Source of the DNA: JAAYYM01 sp964483395
GTDB lineage: Bacteria; Bacillota; Clostridia; Lachnospirales; Lachnospiraceae
Direction: 5' to 3'
Assembly (NCBI GenBank): GCA_964483395.1
Contig: CAZABT010000011.1
Coordinates: 1 to 40,394, forward strand
DNA length: 40,394 nt
In this document: piece by piece, positions 7,724 to 16,156 of the stretch
Numbering within the stretch: position 1 is the first letter of the stretch
Layout of the letters: each line of letters starts with the position of its first letter
Notes under the pieces: model-generated
Told to the model about the DNA's origin: nothing
Database searches by the model: none
Seen by the model: the letters and a program-made list of their open reading frames with translations, nothing else
Translations under genes and position numbers: made by a program

Positions 7724-9558
7724 GCTTCTCTGCCTCCTTCCAGTACACCGCAGCCAAAGTGGTCACAGCGCAGACATCTGCCTGCCTCCTGCATTGCCTC
7801 TTCATGGGACATCGGTATTTCTACATGTTCAAAATCTCGTTTTCTCTCATAAGGCTCACGCTCACAGATGCTGACGCGTCCGGTCGGCACACGATTATTC
7901 GGCTTTGCTGCGGGAGCCTCTGCATCACACATGACCTTATGATGATACCCCAGCATTTCATCAATGTTATACGCAGCCACCTTGCCTGCCGCAATGGCTC
8001 GGATAACCGTAGACGGGCCTGTTACGCAGTCGCCTCCTGCATAAATCTTCTCCTGCCCCTCCACCTGACAGGTCGGAAGTGTCTTCAATACCTTATGACC
8101 CGTTGCAAGTCCTGCTGCTTCAAACGGCTCACTGACAATATCCTGACCAATTGCAATCAAAATGATATCACTTTCAATCCGTACCAGTTCTTTATCTGCC
8201 TTAATGGCACTCGGTCTGCCTGCGCTGTCATAGGGGCCGATTCTCTGCGGTTGCACCCAGAGTGCAGTGCAGTTACCATTTTCATCTGTCTCAATATGAT
8301 GCGGTGCACGCAGCGTCATCATATTGACGCCCTCCATGATTGCGCCCTCTACTTCGCTTTCCAGCGCCGTCATATCCTCTCTTCTTCTCCGGTAAACAAT
8401 ATTGACCTCCTCTGCGTGCAGACGTATGGCAGTTCTTGCACAGTCCATCGCTACATTCCCACCGCCGATGACTGCAACCTTTCTGCCGGTGTAGTCCGGA
8501 TATTTTCCATATCCGATATCCCGCAGCACCTCGACCGCAGAAAAGACATTTTTGCTTGCAGCGCCTTCCATACTGATATGCTTTCCGGTCTGAGCGCCGA
8601 TTGCCACATAGACAGCATCGTGTTCCGCAAAAATAGTTTCCACCGGAATATCGGTACCGATATTCACATTGTATCGAACTTCAATATCCCCTGTTCCAAG
8701 AATTGCATGGATATCCTCATCTAAGCGCTCCTTCGGAAATCTGTAATTCGGAATGCCGTATCTGAGCATACCACCAAGCTTCTCCCGCTCCTCATAGATC
8801 ACTGCCTTATGTCCCATCAGTGCAAGGAAATAAGCTGCCGTCATACCGCTTGGGCCACCTCCGATGATTGCTATGCTCTTACCGGTCGATACGTTACATG
8901 CCGGAGTTGCAACCTCATCTGCCGCGATCTGATCAACGGCGAATTTTTTCATTCCTCTGATATTCAACGCCCTGTCGATCAAATCCCGCCTGCATCTTTT
9001 TTCACATGGATGCTCACAGATCATGGCACATGCCGTTGGAAACGGATTGTCCTTACGAATCAGGTTGATGGCATCCGCATACCGTTCTTCGCCTACAAGC
9101 GCAATGTATCCGGGTACATCCACATGTGCAGGACAAAGCGTGACGCAGGGAATCGTCTGTGAAATGTCCTCACGACAGGAATGATACAGAATATGGCTTC
9201 TGTATTCCTCCTTGAATACCTCCAGTCCTTCCAATATGACCTCTGCAGATTCATAACCTACTGCACAGTCTGCTGTATCCCGAATGATCTCTGCCAGCGT
9301 TTTCATTTCATCCAAGGTTGCCTCTGTCGCATCTCCCTCCAGAATCGACCGCAGCAGCTTCTCCAACTGTACCAGACCATCTCTGCACGGGACACATTTT
9401 CCGCAGGTCTGATTCCTTGACGTCTGCAAAAGAGACATCTGTACTGTAAGCGGACACATTCCGGGGGGATAGGATGTAATCTTTCTGCGAAATCGGAACA
9501 GCATCTTCTCGATTTTATCATTTGTATTTCTGGGTTGTTCCAGCACATACTTTCCCAT
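7720..9558 (-). CDS. NuoF C-terminal / GltD-like flavoprotein fusion, electron-transfer partner of the formate-dehydrogenase-like enzyme
   Basis: This protein of 612 residues is a fusion. Residues about 20-115 match the C-terminal Fe-S part of NuoF/HydB (CGKCVPCRDG at Cys52, 55, 58 plus Cys98). Residues about 135-560 are a glutamate-synthase small-chain-like FAD/NAD(P) module, with the Fe-S region CEHPCEKRC (181-189), GGGPSGMTAAY (FAD), a second GGGNVAMDCART site and the ending GGDCVTGPSTVIRAIAAGK. The C-terminus has CLRCDHFGCG. The FMN/NADH N-terminal part of NuoF is absent. The fusion probably passes electrons between the partner's Fe-S chain and NAD(P), as in NfnB-type proteins; bifurcation is possible but not shown. 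AGAGGAGA precedes the ATG. Confidence 0.8.
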   Translation of the reverse strand: MGKYVLEQPRNTNDKIEKMLFRFRRKITSYPPGMCPLTVQMSLLQTSRNQTCGKCVPCRDGLVQLEKLLRSILEGDATEATLDEMKTLAEIIRDTADCAVGYESAEVILEGLEVFKEEYRSHILYHSCREDISQTIPCVTLCPAHVDVPGYIALVGEERYADAINLIRKDNPFPTACAMICEHPCEKRCRRDLIDRALNIRGMKKFAVDQIAADEVATPACNVSTGKSIAIIGGGPSGMTAAYFLALMGHKAVIYEEREKLGGMLRYGIPNYRFPKERLDEDIHAILGTGDIEVRYNVNIGTDIPVETIFAEHDAVYVAIGAQTGKHISMEGAASKNVFSAVEVLRDIGYGKYPDYTGRKVAVIGGGNVAMDCARTAIRLHAEEVNIVYRRRREDMTALESEVEGAIMEGVNMMTLRAPHHIETDENGNCTALWVQPQRIGPYDSAGRPSAIKADKELVRIESDIILIAIGQDIVSEPFEAAGLATGHKVLKTLPTCQVEGQEKIYAGGDCVTGPSTVIRAIAAGKVAAYNIDEMLGYHHKVMCDAEAPAAKPNNRVPTGRVSICEREPYERKRDFEHVEIPMSHEEAMQEAGRCLRCDHFGCGVLEGGREA

Positions 9559-9611
9559 AGCCTTCTCCTCTCTGACCTGTACTGTCTTGTTTGTTAATTT
9601 TTAGACACTTG

Positions 9612-9641
9612 TAAAAAAAGAGCAGCCTTTCGGCTGCTCCC
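9612..9641 (-). terminator. Rho-independent terminator after kdgK
   Basis: On the minus strand GAGCAGCC-GAAA-GGCTGCTC is followed by seven Ts, directly after the kdgK stop. No convincing promoter follows before the flavoprotein gene at 9558, so that pair may depend on readthrough here. Confidence 0.9.
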
Positions 9642-9643
9642 GC

Positions 9644-10669
9644 TTATCTCTGTACTCGTCCGGAGCCATCGCCTCCGGCCAGCTTCTTGACTTCATCGAC
9701 CGTAACCATATTGAAGTCTCCTTCTATTGTATGCTTCAAACAGCTTGCTGCTGCCGCAAACTCAATAATTTCCTGTGGACCATAATCATTCATGCAGCCG
9801 TAGATCAAGCCTGCACCGAAGGAATCTCCGCCGCCGACACGGTCAACGATATGTACCTTATAGCTTTTGCTGAAATAGAATTCCTTTCCGTCATAGAACA
9901 TTGCCGCCCAATTATTATCACTTGCCGAAATAGAGCCGCGCAGTGTCGTTGCTACTTTTGTAAAGCCATAACGCTCCACCAACTGCTTAGCAACATCCTT
10001 ATAGCCCTCGTGATTTACCTTACCGGTCGTTACATCGGTCTCCTCTGCCTTGATACCGAATACATCTGCAGCATCCTCTTCATTGGCAATGCATACATCC
10101 ACATATTTGCAAAGCTCACTCATAACCTCTTTTGCTTTCTCTCGTGTCCAAAGCTTGTTACGATAGTTCAGGTCACAACTTATGGTAATGCCCTTTGCCT
10201 TGGCCGCCTTGCATGCATCCATACAGATCTCAGCCACATTATCTCCAAGTGCCGGTGTAATGCCTGTAAAGTGAAACCATTCCACTCCGTCAAATATCTG
10301 ATCCCAGTCGAAGTCTTCCTTAGAAGCCGTCGCAATGGAAGAACCAGCTCTGTCATAGATGACCTTGGAGGGTCTCTGGCTTGCGCCCTTCTCCAGATAA
10401 TAAATACCGACTCTGTCACCGCCGCGTGCGATATAGGTCGTATCTACACCAAATCTACGCAGTGCATTCACGCCTGCCTGCCCGATTTCATGTTTTGGCA
10501 GCTTCGTCACAAAGCCTGCATCCAAGCCATAATTAGCCAGAGAAACTGCTACATTTGCCTCTCCTCCGCCATAGGTTGCGCCATATTTTTCTGCCTGCAG
10601 GAAGCGATAATATCCTTCCGGTGCAAGCCGTAACATAATCTCTCCAAATGTAATCACTTTCTTCGCCAT
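9644..10669 (-). CDS. kdgK: 2-keto-3-deoxygluconate kinase (PfkB family)
   Basis: This 341-residue ribokinase-fold sugar kinase phosphorylates KDG to KDPG with ATP. It shows the N-terminal VITFGEIMLRL, the glycine-rich YGGGEANVAVSLANYG (PfkB signature 1) and DRVGGGDSFGAGLIYG near residue 285 (signature 2, with the catalytic Asp). I choose the second ATG (10669), which sits 8 bases after AGGAGG; the ATG two codons earlier is too close to it. It lies 27 bases after kdgA in the same operon and ends at a strong terminator. KDG kinase rather than fructokinase is supported by context with kdgA and the uxa genes. Confidence 0.92.
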   Translation of the reverse strand: MAKKVITFGEIMLRLAPEGYYRFLQAEKYGATYGGGEANVAVSLANYGLDAGFVTKLPKHEIGQAGVNALRRFGVDTTYIARGGDRVGIYYLEKGASQRPSKVIYDRAGSSIATASKEDFDWDQIFDGVEWFHFTGITPALGDNVAEICMDACKAAKAKGITISCDLNYRNKLWTREKAKEVMSELCKYVDVCIANEEDAADVFGIKAEETDVTTGKVNHEGYKDVAKQLVERYGFTKVATTLRGSISASDNNWAAMFYDGKEFYFSKSYKVHIVDRVGGGDSFGAGLIYGCMNDYGPQEIIEFAAAASCLKHTIEGDFNMVTVDEVKKLAGGDGSGRVQR

Positions 10670-10696
10670 AATCATATCCTCCTTCTGAATTATAAC

Positions 10697-11659
10697 CTAT
10701 TTTTGAACCAAATGCACTGCAAATCCACCAACCTCATCCTGCAGATAAACGACCTTCAGGCGTCCGTCTGCATCATAGGCAGCTGTGTCCATATTGAACT
10801 GATAGCCCTGTCTGCTTAAATGATAAAAAGCTCTGTCTACTGAATTCGTCTGTACTGCAATGTGTCCATTTGCACCGAGATAAGGCTTCTTCATGATTTC
10901 AAAGCCCTTTCCTACGAAAATTGAACTGTTGCCAACCTTCTTTTCCATGCCAAACATTGCTGAAAAGGCATCTGCCACACCATCTGCCGTATTCTCGTCT
11001 GCTGCATTGATGCCTATATGTCTGATTTCAAAACCGAGCATATTTGCCACTGCTTCCTGTGTCAGTGCCTTGATCTTGTCAAATTCACCGGCCGCGATCA
11101 TATCCGGCTTCACCATCCACGTACCGCCGCATGCAATGATCTTCTTAAAATCAAGATATTCGACGAGATTCTTTGCACTGATCCCACCTGTCGGCATGAA
11201 CTTCATATTGCCGTACGGAGCCGACATTGCTTTGATCATATCCAGACCGCCTGCTGCCTCTGCCGGAAAGAACTTCACTACCTCCAGACCGTTCTCGATC
11301 GCCTGCTCAATATCACTTGGATTGGCACAGCCCGGTGCCATCGGGATACCTTTTTCCACACAATATTTCACTACCTTCGGGTTTAGCCCCGGACTTACGA
11401 TGAACTTAGCCCCGGCTGCCACAGCCTTGTCTACCTGCTCTGTCGTCAAAACCGTTCCCGCTCCGACTAGCATCTGCGGAAATTCAGTTGTCATGATGCG
11501 AATGGACTCCTCTGCCGCCGCTGTCCGGAACGTCACCTCTGCACAGGGAAGACCGCCCTCGCACAGAGCCTGTGCCAATGGCTTGGCATCCTTTGCATCA
11601 TGCAATGCAATGACCGGTACAATACCAATTTGATAGATCTCCTTCAATACTTCATTCAC
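10697..11659 (-). CDS. kdgA: KDPG/4-hydroxy-2-oxoglutarate aldolase fused to a C-terminal VOC (glyoxalase-fold) domain
   Basis: Residues 1 to about 205 are a class I KDPG aldolase: AEVTFRTAAAEESI with the catalytic Glu, VGAGTVLT, and the Schiff-base Lys in VVKFFPAEAAGG. It cleaves KDPG to pyruvate and glyceraldehyde-3-phosphate. Residues about 208-320 form an extra domain (FEIRHIGINAADENTADG, then HIAVQTNSVDRAFYHL, ending GGFAVHLVQK) that reads as half of a vicinal-oxygen-chelate/glyoxalase fold. Typical KdgA/Eda is about 210 residues, so this is a fusion. The start is GTG with AGGAGG 9 bases before it. The role of the VOC part is unknown; metal binding or substrate handling is a guess. Confidence 0.9.
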   Translation of the reverse strand: MNEVLKEIYQIGIVPVIALHDAKDAKPLAQALCEGGLPCAEVTFRTAAAEESIRIMTTEFPQMLVGAGTVLTTEQVDKAVAAGAKFIVSPGLNPKVVKYCVEKGIPMAPGCANPSDIEQAIENGLEVVKFFPAEAAGGLDMIKAMSAPYGNMKFMPTGGISAKNLVEYLDFKKIIACGGTWMVKPDMIAAGEFDKIKALTQEAVANMLGFEIRHIGINAADENTADGVADAFSAMFGMEKKVGNSSIFVGKGFEIMKKPYLGANGHIAVQTNSVDRAFYHLSRQGYQFNMDTAAYDADGRLKVVYLQDEVGGFAVHLVQK

Positions 11660-11690
11660 TTTCTCATTCCTCCTTCACTCCTATAATCTT

Positions 11691-11758
11691 ATTCTAGCAT
11701 ATTGCATTTACTGTTTCTTGTTTTTTTATCCTCAAAATCTTGCATATCTTGAACTGCC
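11691..11758 (-). promoter_or_regulatory. kdgA promoter with upstream activator-type motif (copy 2 of the shared 68-nt layout)
   Basis: On the minus strand an extended -10 (TGC then TAGAAT, 11691-11696) lies about 32 bases before the kdgA start. Upstream are ACAAGAAA and AGTTCAAGAT-x-TGCAA at exactly the distances seen before kduI (3979-4046). No -35 of consensus type is present. The block begins right at the uxaA stop codon, so kdgA-kdgK has its own promoter even though it follows uxaA. Confidence 0.7.
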
Positions 11759-13296
11759 TACAATGTGACGCCCTGCTTAAAGATTGCCATATCGTGAAAA
11801 CCTGCTTCCTCTGCCCTGACCTTCTTACCGGAAGCAACCTCCAGCACAAAATCATACAGCTCTCCCGCCAGTTCCGGAATTGCCTGACCCTCCACAATCC
11901 CGCCAGCCGAAAAATCGATCCAGTTCTTCTTTTTTTCTGCCAAGGGAACATTACTTGCAATCTTGACCGTTGGAACAGGAGATGCAAAGGGTGTCCCGCG
12001 TCCGGTTGTAAAAAGCACGATGTGAGCCCCCGATGCCGCAAGTGCTGTCGATGCCACCAAATCATTGCCCGGTGCACTGAGCAGATTCAATCCCTTTGTC
12101 TCTACTGCCTCACCATACTTCAGAACTCCCTTGACCTGTGAGGTTCCTGATTTCTGTGTGCAGCCCAAAGACTTATCCTCCAGTGTGGAGATACCGCCTT
12201 TTTTATTTCCGGGCGAAGGATTTTCGTAAATTGTCTGATGATGCTCCGTAAAATAATTTTTGAAATCATTGATCAGTTCTACCGTCTGTCCGAACAATTT
12301 TTCATCGGCACAGCGATTCATTAATAATGTTTCTGCACCAAACATTTCCGGTACCTCTGTCAGAATGGTCGTTCCACCCTGATCGATCAGGATATCTGAG
12401 AATGCTCCCACAAGTGGGTTTGCCGTAATTCCAGAAAATCCGTCTGAACCGCCGCACTTCAGTCCGATGATCAATTCTCCCGCCGGTATTTCTTCTCTCT
12501 GAAATTCTGACGCATATTCGATCAACTCACTGCAAAGCCGAGTACCCTCTTCAAGTTCATCCTCACACTCCTGCGCAACCAAAAACCGTACACGATTTAC
12601 ATCATAAGCACCGATGTATTTTTTCAGTTCCTCTATATTGCTGTTCTCACAGCCAAGTCCAAGCACCAGTACACCACCTGCATTCGGATGATTCACGAGA
12701 TCTGCCAGTATCTGTCTCGTATGCTCCTGATCGTCGCCCATCTGTGAGCATCCGTATGGATGCGGAAAAGCAACGACTTCCTCTACCGTTGTTGCACCCA
12801 TACTATGCAAGATTTGATTTGCCTTCCCTGCAATGGTAGTTGCCACATTATTGACACAGCCGACCGTAGGAATGATCCACACTTCATTGCGCACACCTAC
12901 TTTACCGTTGTTTCTGCGAAAGCCCTGAAAGCAGGTGCGGCGGTCTTCATTCTGTTTCTGATTTCCGGCTTTGAGCGTTGTTTCCGAATATTTGGATTCA
13001 GCTGCTGATTCCGGATGATAGGAATAGGTCAGCAGGTCACCCAGTGCCGTCTTCAGATTATGCGTATGTACCCATGCTCCCTGTGAAATATCTGATACTG
13101 CATGACCGATACAGGTTCCGTACTTCAGAACCTCCTGCCCGGCAGGAATGTCCCTGACTGCTATCTTGTGTCCTGCGGGAATATCCTCCCGTACACGGAT
13201 TTTGCGATCGTCTACTATAATCTCACTGCCTGCAGCGGCTGCATCAACTGCTACGACAACATTATCTCTGTCCTGAATCTTAATCACTCTGTTCAT
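11758..13296 (-). CDS. uxaA: Altronate dehydratase
   Basis: This 512-residue UxaA dehydrates D-altronate to KDG, using iron or manganese. The N-terminal SAF-like domain (about 1-100) contains GAWVHTHNLKTALGD. The large C-terminal domain has GVRNEVWIIPTVGCVN, FPHPYGCSQMGDD, LIIGLKCGGSDGFSGITANP and LFTTGRGTPFASP, all typical of the UxaA/GarD family. E. coli UxaA is about 495 residues, so this is full length. AGGAG lies 11 bases before the ATG. It follows uxaB by 24 bases in one operon driven by the LacI-operator promoter at 14903-14931. Confidence 0.95.
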   Translation of the reverse strand: MNRVIKIQDRDNVVVAVDAAAAGSEIIVDDRKIRVREDIPAGHKIAVRDIPAGQEVLKYGTCIGHAVSDISQGAWVHTHNLKTALGDLLTYSYHPESAAESKYSETTLKAGNQKQNEDRRTCFQGFRRNNGKVGVRNEVWIIPTVGCVNNVATTIAGKANQILHSMGATTVEEVVAFPHPYGCSQMGDDQEHTRQILADLVNHPNAGGVLVLGLGCENSNIEELKKYIGAYDVNRVRFLVAQECEDELEEGTRLCSELIEYASEFQREEIPAGELIIGLKCGGSDGFSGITANPLVGAFSDILIDQGGTTILTEVPEMFGAETLLMNRCADEKLFGQTVELINDFKNYFTEHHQTIYENPSPGNKKGGISTLEDKSLGCTQKSGTSQVKGVLKYGEAVETKGLNLLSAPGNDLVASTALAASGAHIVLFTTGRGTPFASPVPTVKIASNVPLAEKKKNWIDFSAGGIVEGQAIPELAGELYDFVLEVASGKKVRAEEAGFHDMAIFKQGVTL

Positions 13297-13320
13297 TCTA
13301 AATTAATCTCCTGTTAAATA

Positions 13321-14781
13321 CTACAGCTGCTCCATGGTCTTACGCATTCCGATCCGGTCAATCTCATCCAAATAGTCTGCAACTGCTTTACATGCATCCA
13401 ATTCCTTTGTCAGATCCTGACCAAAGAAATCCTCATTGCTCATAAATACCTTTGCCAGCTCCGCATTGCTCTCACCCTTATGCTTCAAGAAAAATTCTAA
13501 AACTGCGGCATCATCCATGATTTTGTATTCCTCACCGTCACGTCTGCCAATCAGAGCGCCATCACGCAGTTCCTCTCCATTCTTATAGAAAGCCATCAGG
13601 GCAGCAAATGAAAATGTCAGATTGGTCGGCAGCGAGCCTGTTTCTTGAATATATCCGAGAAAACTGGGCATACATCTTGCTCTCCATTTTGATACCGAAT
13701 TCAGTGAAATCGAAAGCAGCGCATGTTTAATGTAAGGATTGTTGAATCTGTCGATCACTGCTCCCGCAAATGCCAGCAAATCCTCCTTCGGCAGTGTCAG
13801 TGTCGGAATCACTTCTTTATAGATTGTATCTTCCATAAACTTACGAATCAGATCATCCTCCATGGATTCCTTCACATAATCATTTCCGCACAGGAAGGAA
13901 GCAAGTACGAAAGATGTATGTGCTCCGTTCAGAATACGAACCTTACGCTGCTTATACGGCTTCTGGTTGTCTGTAAAAATAACAGGCAGTCCCGCCTGAT
14001 CTAACGGCAGCTCATCCTTTATTTCCCGATCGCTCTCAATCACCCATAAGCCGAATGGTTCCGCTGTTACAATCAAATTATCCTCATAGCCAAACTGCTC
14101 ACACATCTGAGCCGCTTCATCACGCGGATATCCGGTTACGATACGGTCTACCAGTGTAGAACAGAATACACATGCATCCTGCACCCATGCTGTAAAGTCA
14201 TCACCGAGCTTCCAAAGCTTTGCAAGCTTCAGGACACATTCCTTCAAATGAATTCCATTATCATCGATCAACTCTACCGGCAAAATAATCAATCCCTTGT
14301 CCTTAGCACCTGAAAACTTTTCAAAACGAAGGTACAGCAGCTTCGTCAGCTTTCCCGGATAAGTCTTAGGCGGCTCCATGTCAAAGCGATCTGTCTCATC
14401 ATATACAATCCCTGCCTCTGTTGTATTGGATACAACAAATCGCAGTGTATCTAACAAACCATACTCTACATATTTCTGATAATCCTCAGCAGCACCTACA
14501 GCGTCTGCTACACTCGTCACGATCCTGTTGATCACGGTCTCCTTGCCGTCAGCGATTCCGCGCAGTGAAACCGTATACTGACAGTCCTGTGCCTTAAAGC
14601 GATCCAGATTGCCAAATGCAATCGGCTTCACCAGCACGATATCTCCGTCGAATTTTCCTTTTTCATTTGCAATATCAAGCATATAATCTACAAATGCCCG
14701 AAGGAAATTTCCTTCACCGAATTGCAGCACCTTGATGGGTCTGTTCTGTTTCTTTGTCATTTCTTTATTTAAGATCTGCAT
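13321..14781 (-). CDS. uxaB: Tagaturonate reductase (altronate oxidoreductase)
   Basis: This 486-residue member of the polyol/mannitol dehydrogenase family reduces D-tagaturonate to D-altronate with NADH. It shows the N-terminal VLQFGEGNFLRAFVDYMLDIAN (nucleotide-binding start), a central QKPYKQRKVRILNGAHTSFV with the Lys and the NGAHT of the catalytic region, and the helical C-terminal domain. The GEGNFLRAF form, and not the DAGN/HFGAGN seen in UxuB, favours UxaB. Context with uxaA and uxaC supports this. AAGGAGA precedes the ATG. First gene of the uxaB-uxaA operon. Confidence 0.93.
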   Translation of the reverse strand: MQILNKEMTKKQNRPIKVLQFGEGNFLRAFVDYMLDIANEKGKFDGDIVLVKPIAFGNLDRFKAQDCQYTVSLRGIADGKETVINRIVTSVADAVGAAEDYQKYVEYGLLDTLRFVVSNTTEAGIVYDETDRFDMEPPKTYPGKLTKLLYLRFEKFSGAKDKGLIILPVELIDDNGIHLKECVLKLAKLWKLGDDFTAWVQDACVFCSTLVDRIVTGYPRDEAAQMCEQFGYEDNLIVTAEPFGLWVIESDREIKDELPLDQAGLPVIFTDNQKPYKQRKVRILNGAHTSFVLASFLCGNDYVKESMEDDLIRKFMEDTIYKEVIPTLTLPKEDLLAFAGAVIDRFNNPYIKHALLSISLNSVSKWRARCMPSFLGYIQETGSLPTNLTFSFAALMAFYKNGEELRDGALIGRRDGEEYKIMDDAAVLEFFLKHKGESNAELAKVFMSNEDFFGQDLTKELDACKAVADYLDEIDRIGMRKTMEQL

Positions 14782-14882
14782 ATTGTCTCCTTCTTCCTAC
14801 TTGAATCCAATGATTCACGAACTCTGATTACATGTTTGCTCCCTGATCGACTGCCCGTTTACAATCAGCTTTTGCAAATCAA

Positions 14883-14896
14883 TGTAAGCGCTTACA
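14883..14896. promoter_or_regulatory. LacI-family operator O1 (cre-like palindrome) on the uxaB promoter
   Basis: TGTAAGCGCTTACA is a perfect 14-bp palindrome (18 bp with flanks, 14881-14898). It begins just past the uxaB -10 and so covers the expected start of transcription. The same core recurs at 15069-15082. It also fits the CcpA cre consensus, so global control is possible as well. Confidence 0.85.
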
Positions 14897-14902
14897 TTTC
14901 AA

Positions 14903-14931
14903 ATTCTACTCGCTTCGTTCAATTTCGTCAA
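14903..14931 (-). promoter_or_regulatory. uxaB-uxaA promoter
   Basis: On the minus strand: -35 TTGACG (14926-14931), 17-base spacer, -10 TAGAAT (14903-14908), followed after five bases by the palindromic operator. The 5' leader is about 120 bases. The rest of the 344-base gap between uxaB and the LacI gene is AT-rich with no ORF. Confidence 0.8.
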
Positions 14932-15031
14932 TCCATTTTCATATAAATTCTTCATTTTTCTGTTTTACACAACTTTCGCAAAAGATTTTTGGTGATTTTC
15001 CACAAGATGTGAACTTTCAGCATTTTCCCAC

Positions 15032-15060
15032 TTGTAAACCAGTATTTCTTCTTATATAAT
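15032..15060 (+). promoter_or_regulatory. Promoter of the LacI regulator-uxaC operon
   Basis: -35 TTGTAA (15032-15037), 17-base spacer, perfect -10 TATAAT (15055-15060). The second palindromic operator starts 9 bases after the -10 and overlaps the expected +1. Confidence 0.82.
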
Positions 15061-15068
15061 AATGCTTG

Positions 15069-15082
15069 TGTAAGCGCTTACA
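15069..15082. promoter_or_regulatory. LacI-family operator O2 on the regulator-uxaC promoter
   Basis: A second perfect TGTAAGCGCTTACA palindrome, identical in core to that at 14883-14896. The centres are 186 bases apart, close to 18 DNA turns, which would suit looping between the two divergent promoters. Confidence 0.85.
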
Positions 15083-15125
15083 GGTTTGCACAGAATTGAT
15101 CACATGAAGCAAGGAAGGAAGTCCT

Positions 15126-16136
15126 ATGAATATTTACGATATTTCAGAGAAGGCCGGTGTTTCCATCGCCACCGTATCCAGAGTCATGAACGGCAATACC
15201 AAGGTCAGTGAAAAAACAAAAGAAAAGGTACTGTCCATCATGCAGGAATATGGGTATACCCCCAATGCTTTTGCGCGTGGGCTGACGGCAAATACCATGC
15301 ACACTGTAGGCATTATGTGTCCTGATTCTTCTGATACTTATCTGGCACAGGCAATCTACTATCTGGAACGGAATCTCCGTGCACAGGGCTATGATGTATT
15401 GCTGTGCTGCACCGGATATGAATTGTCTGACAAGCAGAGCTATATGCAGCTGCTGCTTGCCAAAAATGTAGACAGCATCATTCTTGTCAGTTCTACATTT
15501 GTTTCTTCCATATCAGAAGAAAATAATTACATCAGGCAGGCCTCTGAAAAGGTTCCGATCATCATACTCAATGCTTCATTAGAATCCGCAAACATATTCA
15601 GTGTATTCTGTAACGACGAAAAGGCTACTGAGGAAGCAACTGCGGCTTTAATTCAAAATGGCAGGAAACGAATTCTCTTCTTATATAATTCCCTGTCCTA
15701 CAGTTGTTCCAAAAAAAGATCAGGTTACGAAAAAGCACTGACTGCCCATAATATACCGATTGATAAGGAACTGCTGCAGTTCTGCAAATCTGACAATGAC
15801 AGCATCTCTGATGTCAAAGAATTTTTACGGAAATTGAAGCAAAAAGAAGTATTCTATGATGCCGTCGTCACTGCCGATGATAAGCTGGCAGTCGGAGTCA
15901 TCAAATACGCCAAGGAATCTGGTATTTCCATACCGTCCGACTTAGAAATCGTCGGATACAACAATTCCACGCTTGCCGAATGCTGCGAACCGGAGCTTAC
16001 CTCTGTCGACAGCAAGCCGGAAACCCTCTGTAAGCAATGCTCTGATGCTCTGATGACAGTGCTGTCCGGCGGAGATTTTCCAAACAAATCCGTGTTCACC
16101 GCGGAACTCATCAAGCGGGGAACCACTCAATTTTAA
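15126..16136 (+). CDS. LacI family transcriptional regulator of the uxa genes
   Basis: This 336-residue regulator has an N-terminal LacI helix-turn-helix (MNIYDISEKAGVSIATVSRV and the hinge-helix region YGYTPNAFARGL, residues 1-58) and a sugar-binding-protein-like core (about 60-330; VGIMCPDSSDTYLAQAI, DAVVTADDKLAVGVIKYA, and LEIVGYNNS near the end). It lies 20 bases before uxaC and is divergent from uxaB. The two TGTAAGCGCTTACA palindromes flanking its promoter are the expected targets, giving autorepression and control of uxaB-uxaA and uxaC. The inducer is probably a uronate or an intermediate such as tagaturonate; this is inferred. An AAGGAAGG site precedes the ATG. Confidence 0.92.
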   Translation: MNIYDISEKAGVSIATVSRVMNGNTKVSEKTKEKVLSIMQEYGYTPNAFARGLTANTMHTVGIMCPDSSDTYLAQAIYYLERNLRAQGYDVLLCCTGYELSDKQSYMQLLLAKNVDSIILVSSTFVSSISEENNYIRQASEKVPIIILNASLESANIFSVFCNDEKATEEATAALIQNGRKRILFLYNSLSYSCSKKRSGYEKALTAHNIPIDKELLQFCKSDNDSISDVKEFLRKLKQKEVFYDAVVTADDKLAVGVIKYAKESGISIPSDLEIVGYNNSTLAECCEPELTSVDSKPETLCKQCSDALMTVLSGGDFPNKSVFTAELIKRGTTQF

Positions 16137-16156
16137 TAAACTCAGGAGGAATCATC

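Noticed and set aside
7708..8724. Long plus-strand open frame (338 codons) over the flavoprotein gene
   Set aside because: Cys/His-rich antisense shadow of a clear minus-strand protein; no ribosome site and no family resemblance.
10893..11633. Plus-strand open frame (246 codons) over kdgA
   Set aside because: Antisense of the conserved aldolase with biased composition; no start signals.
14883..15082. The palindromes as purely CcpA cre sites
   Set aside because: They fit cre, but two identical copies flanking a local LacI gene and lying on its own +1 point first to that regulator; CcpA input is kept as possible.
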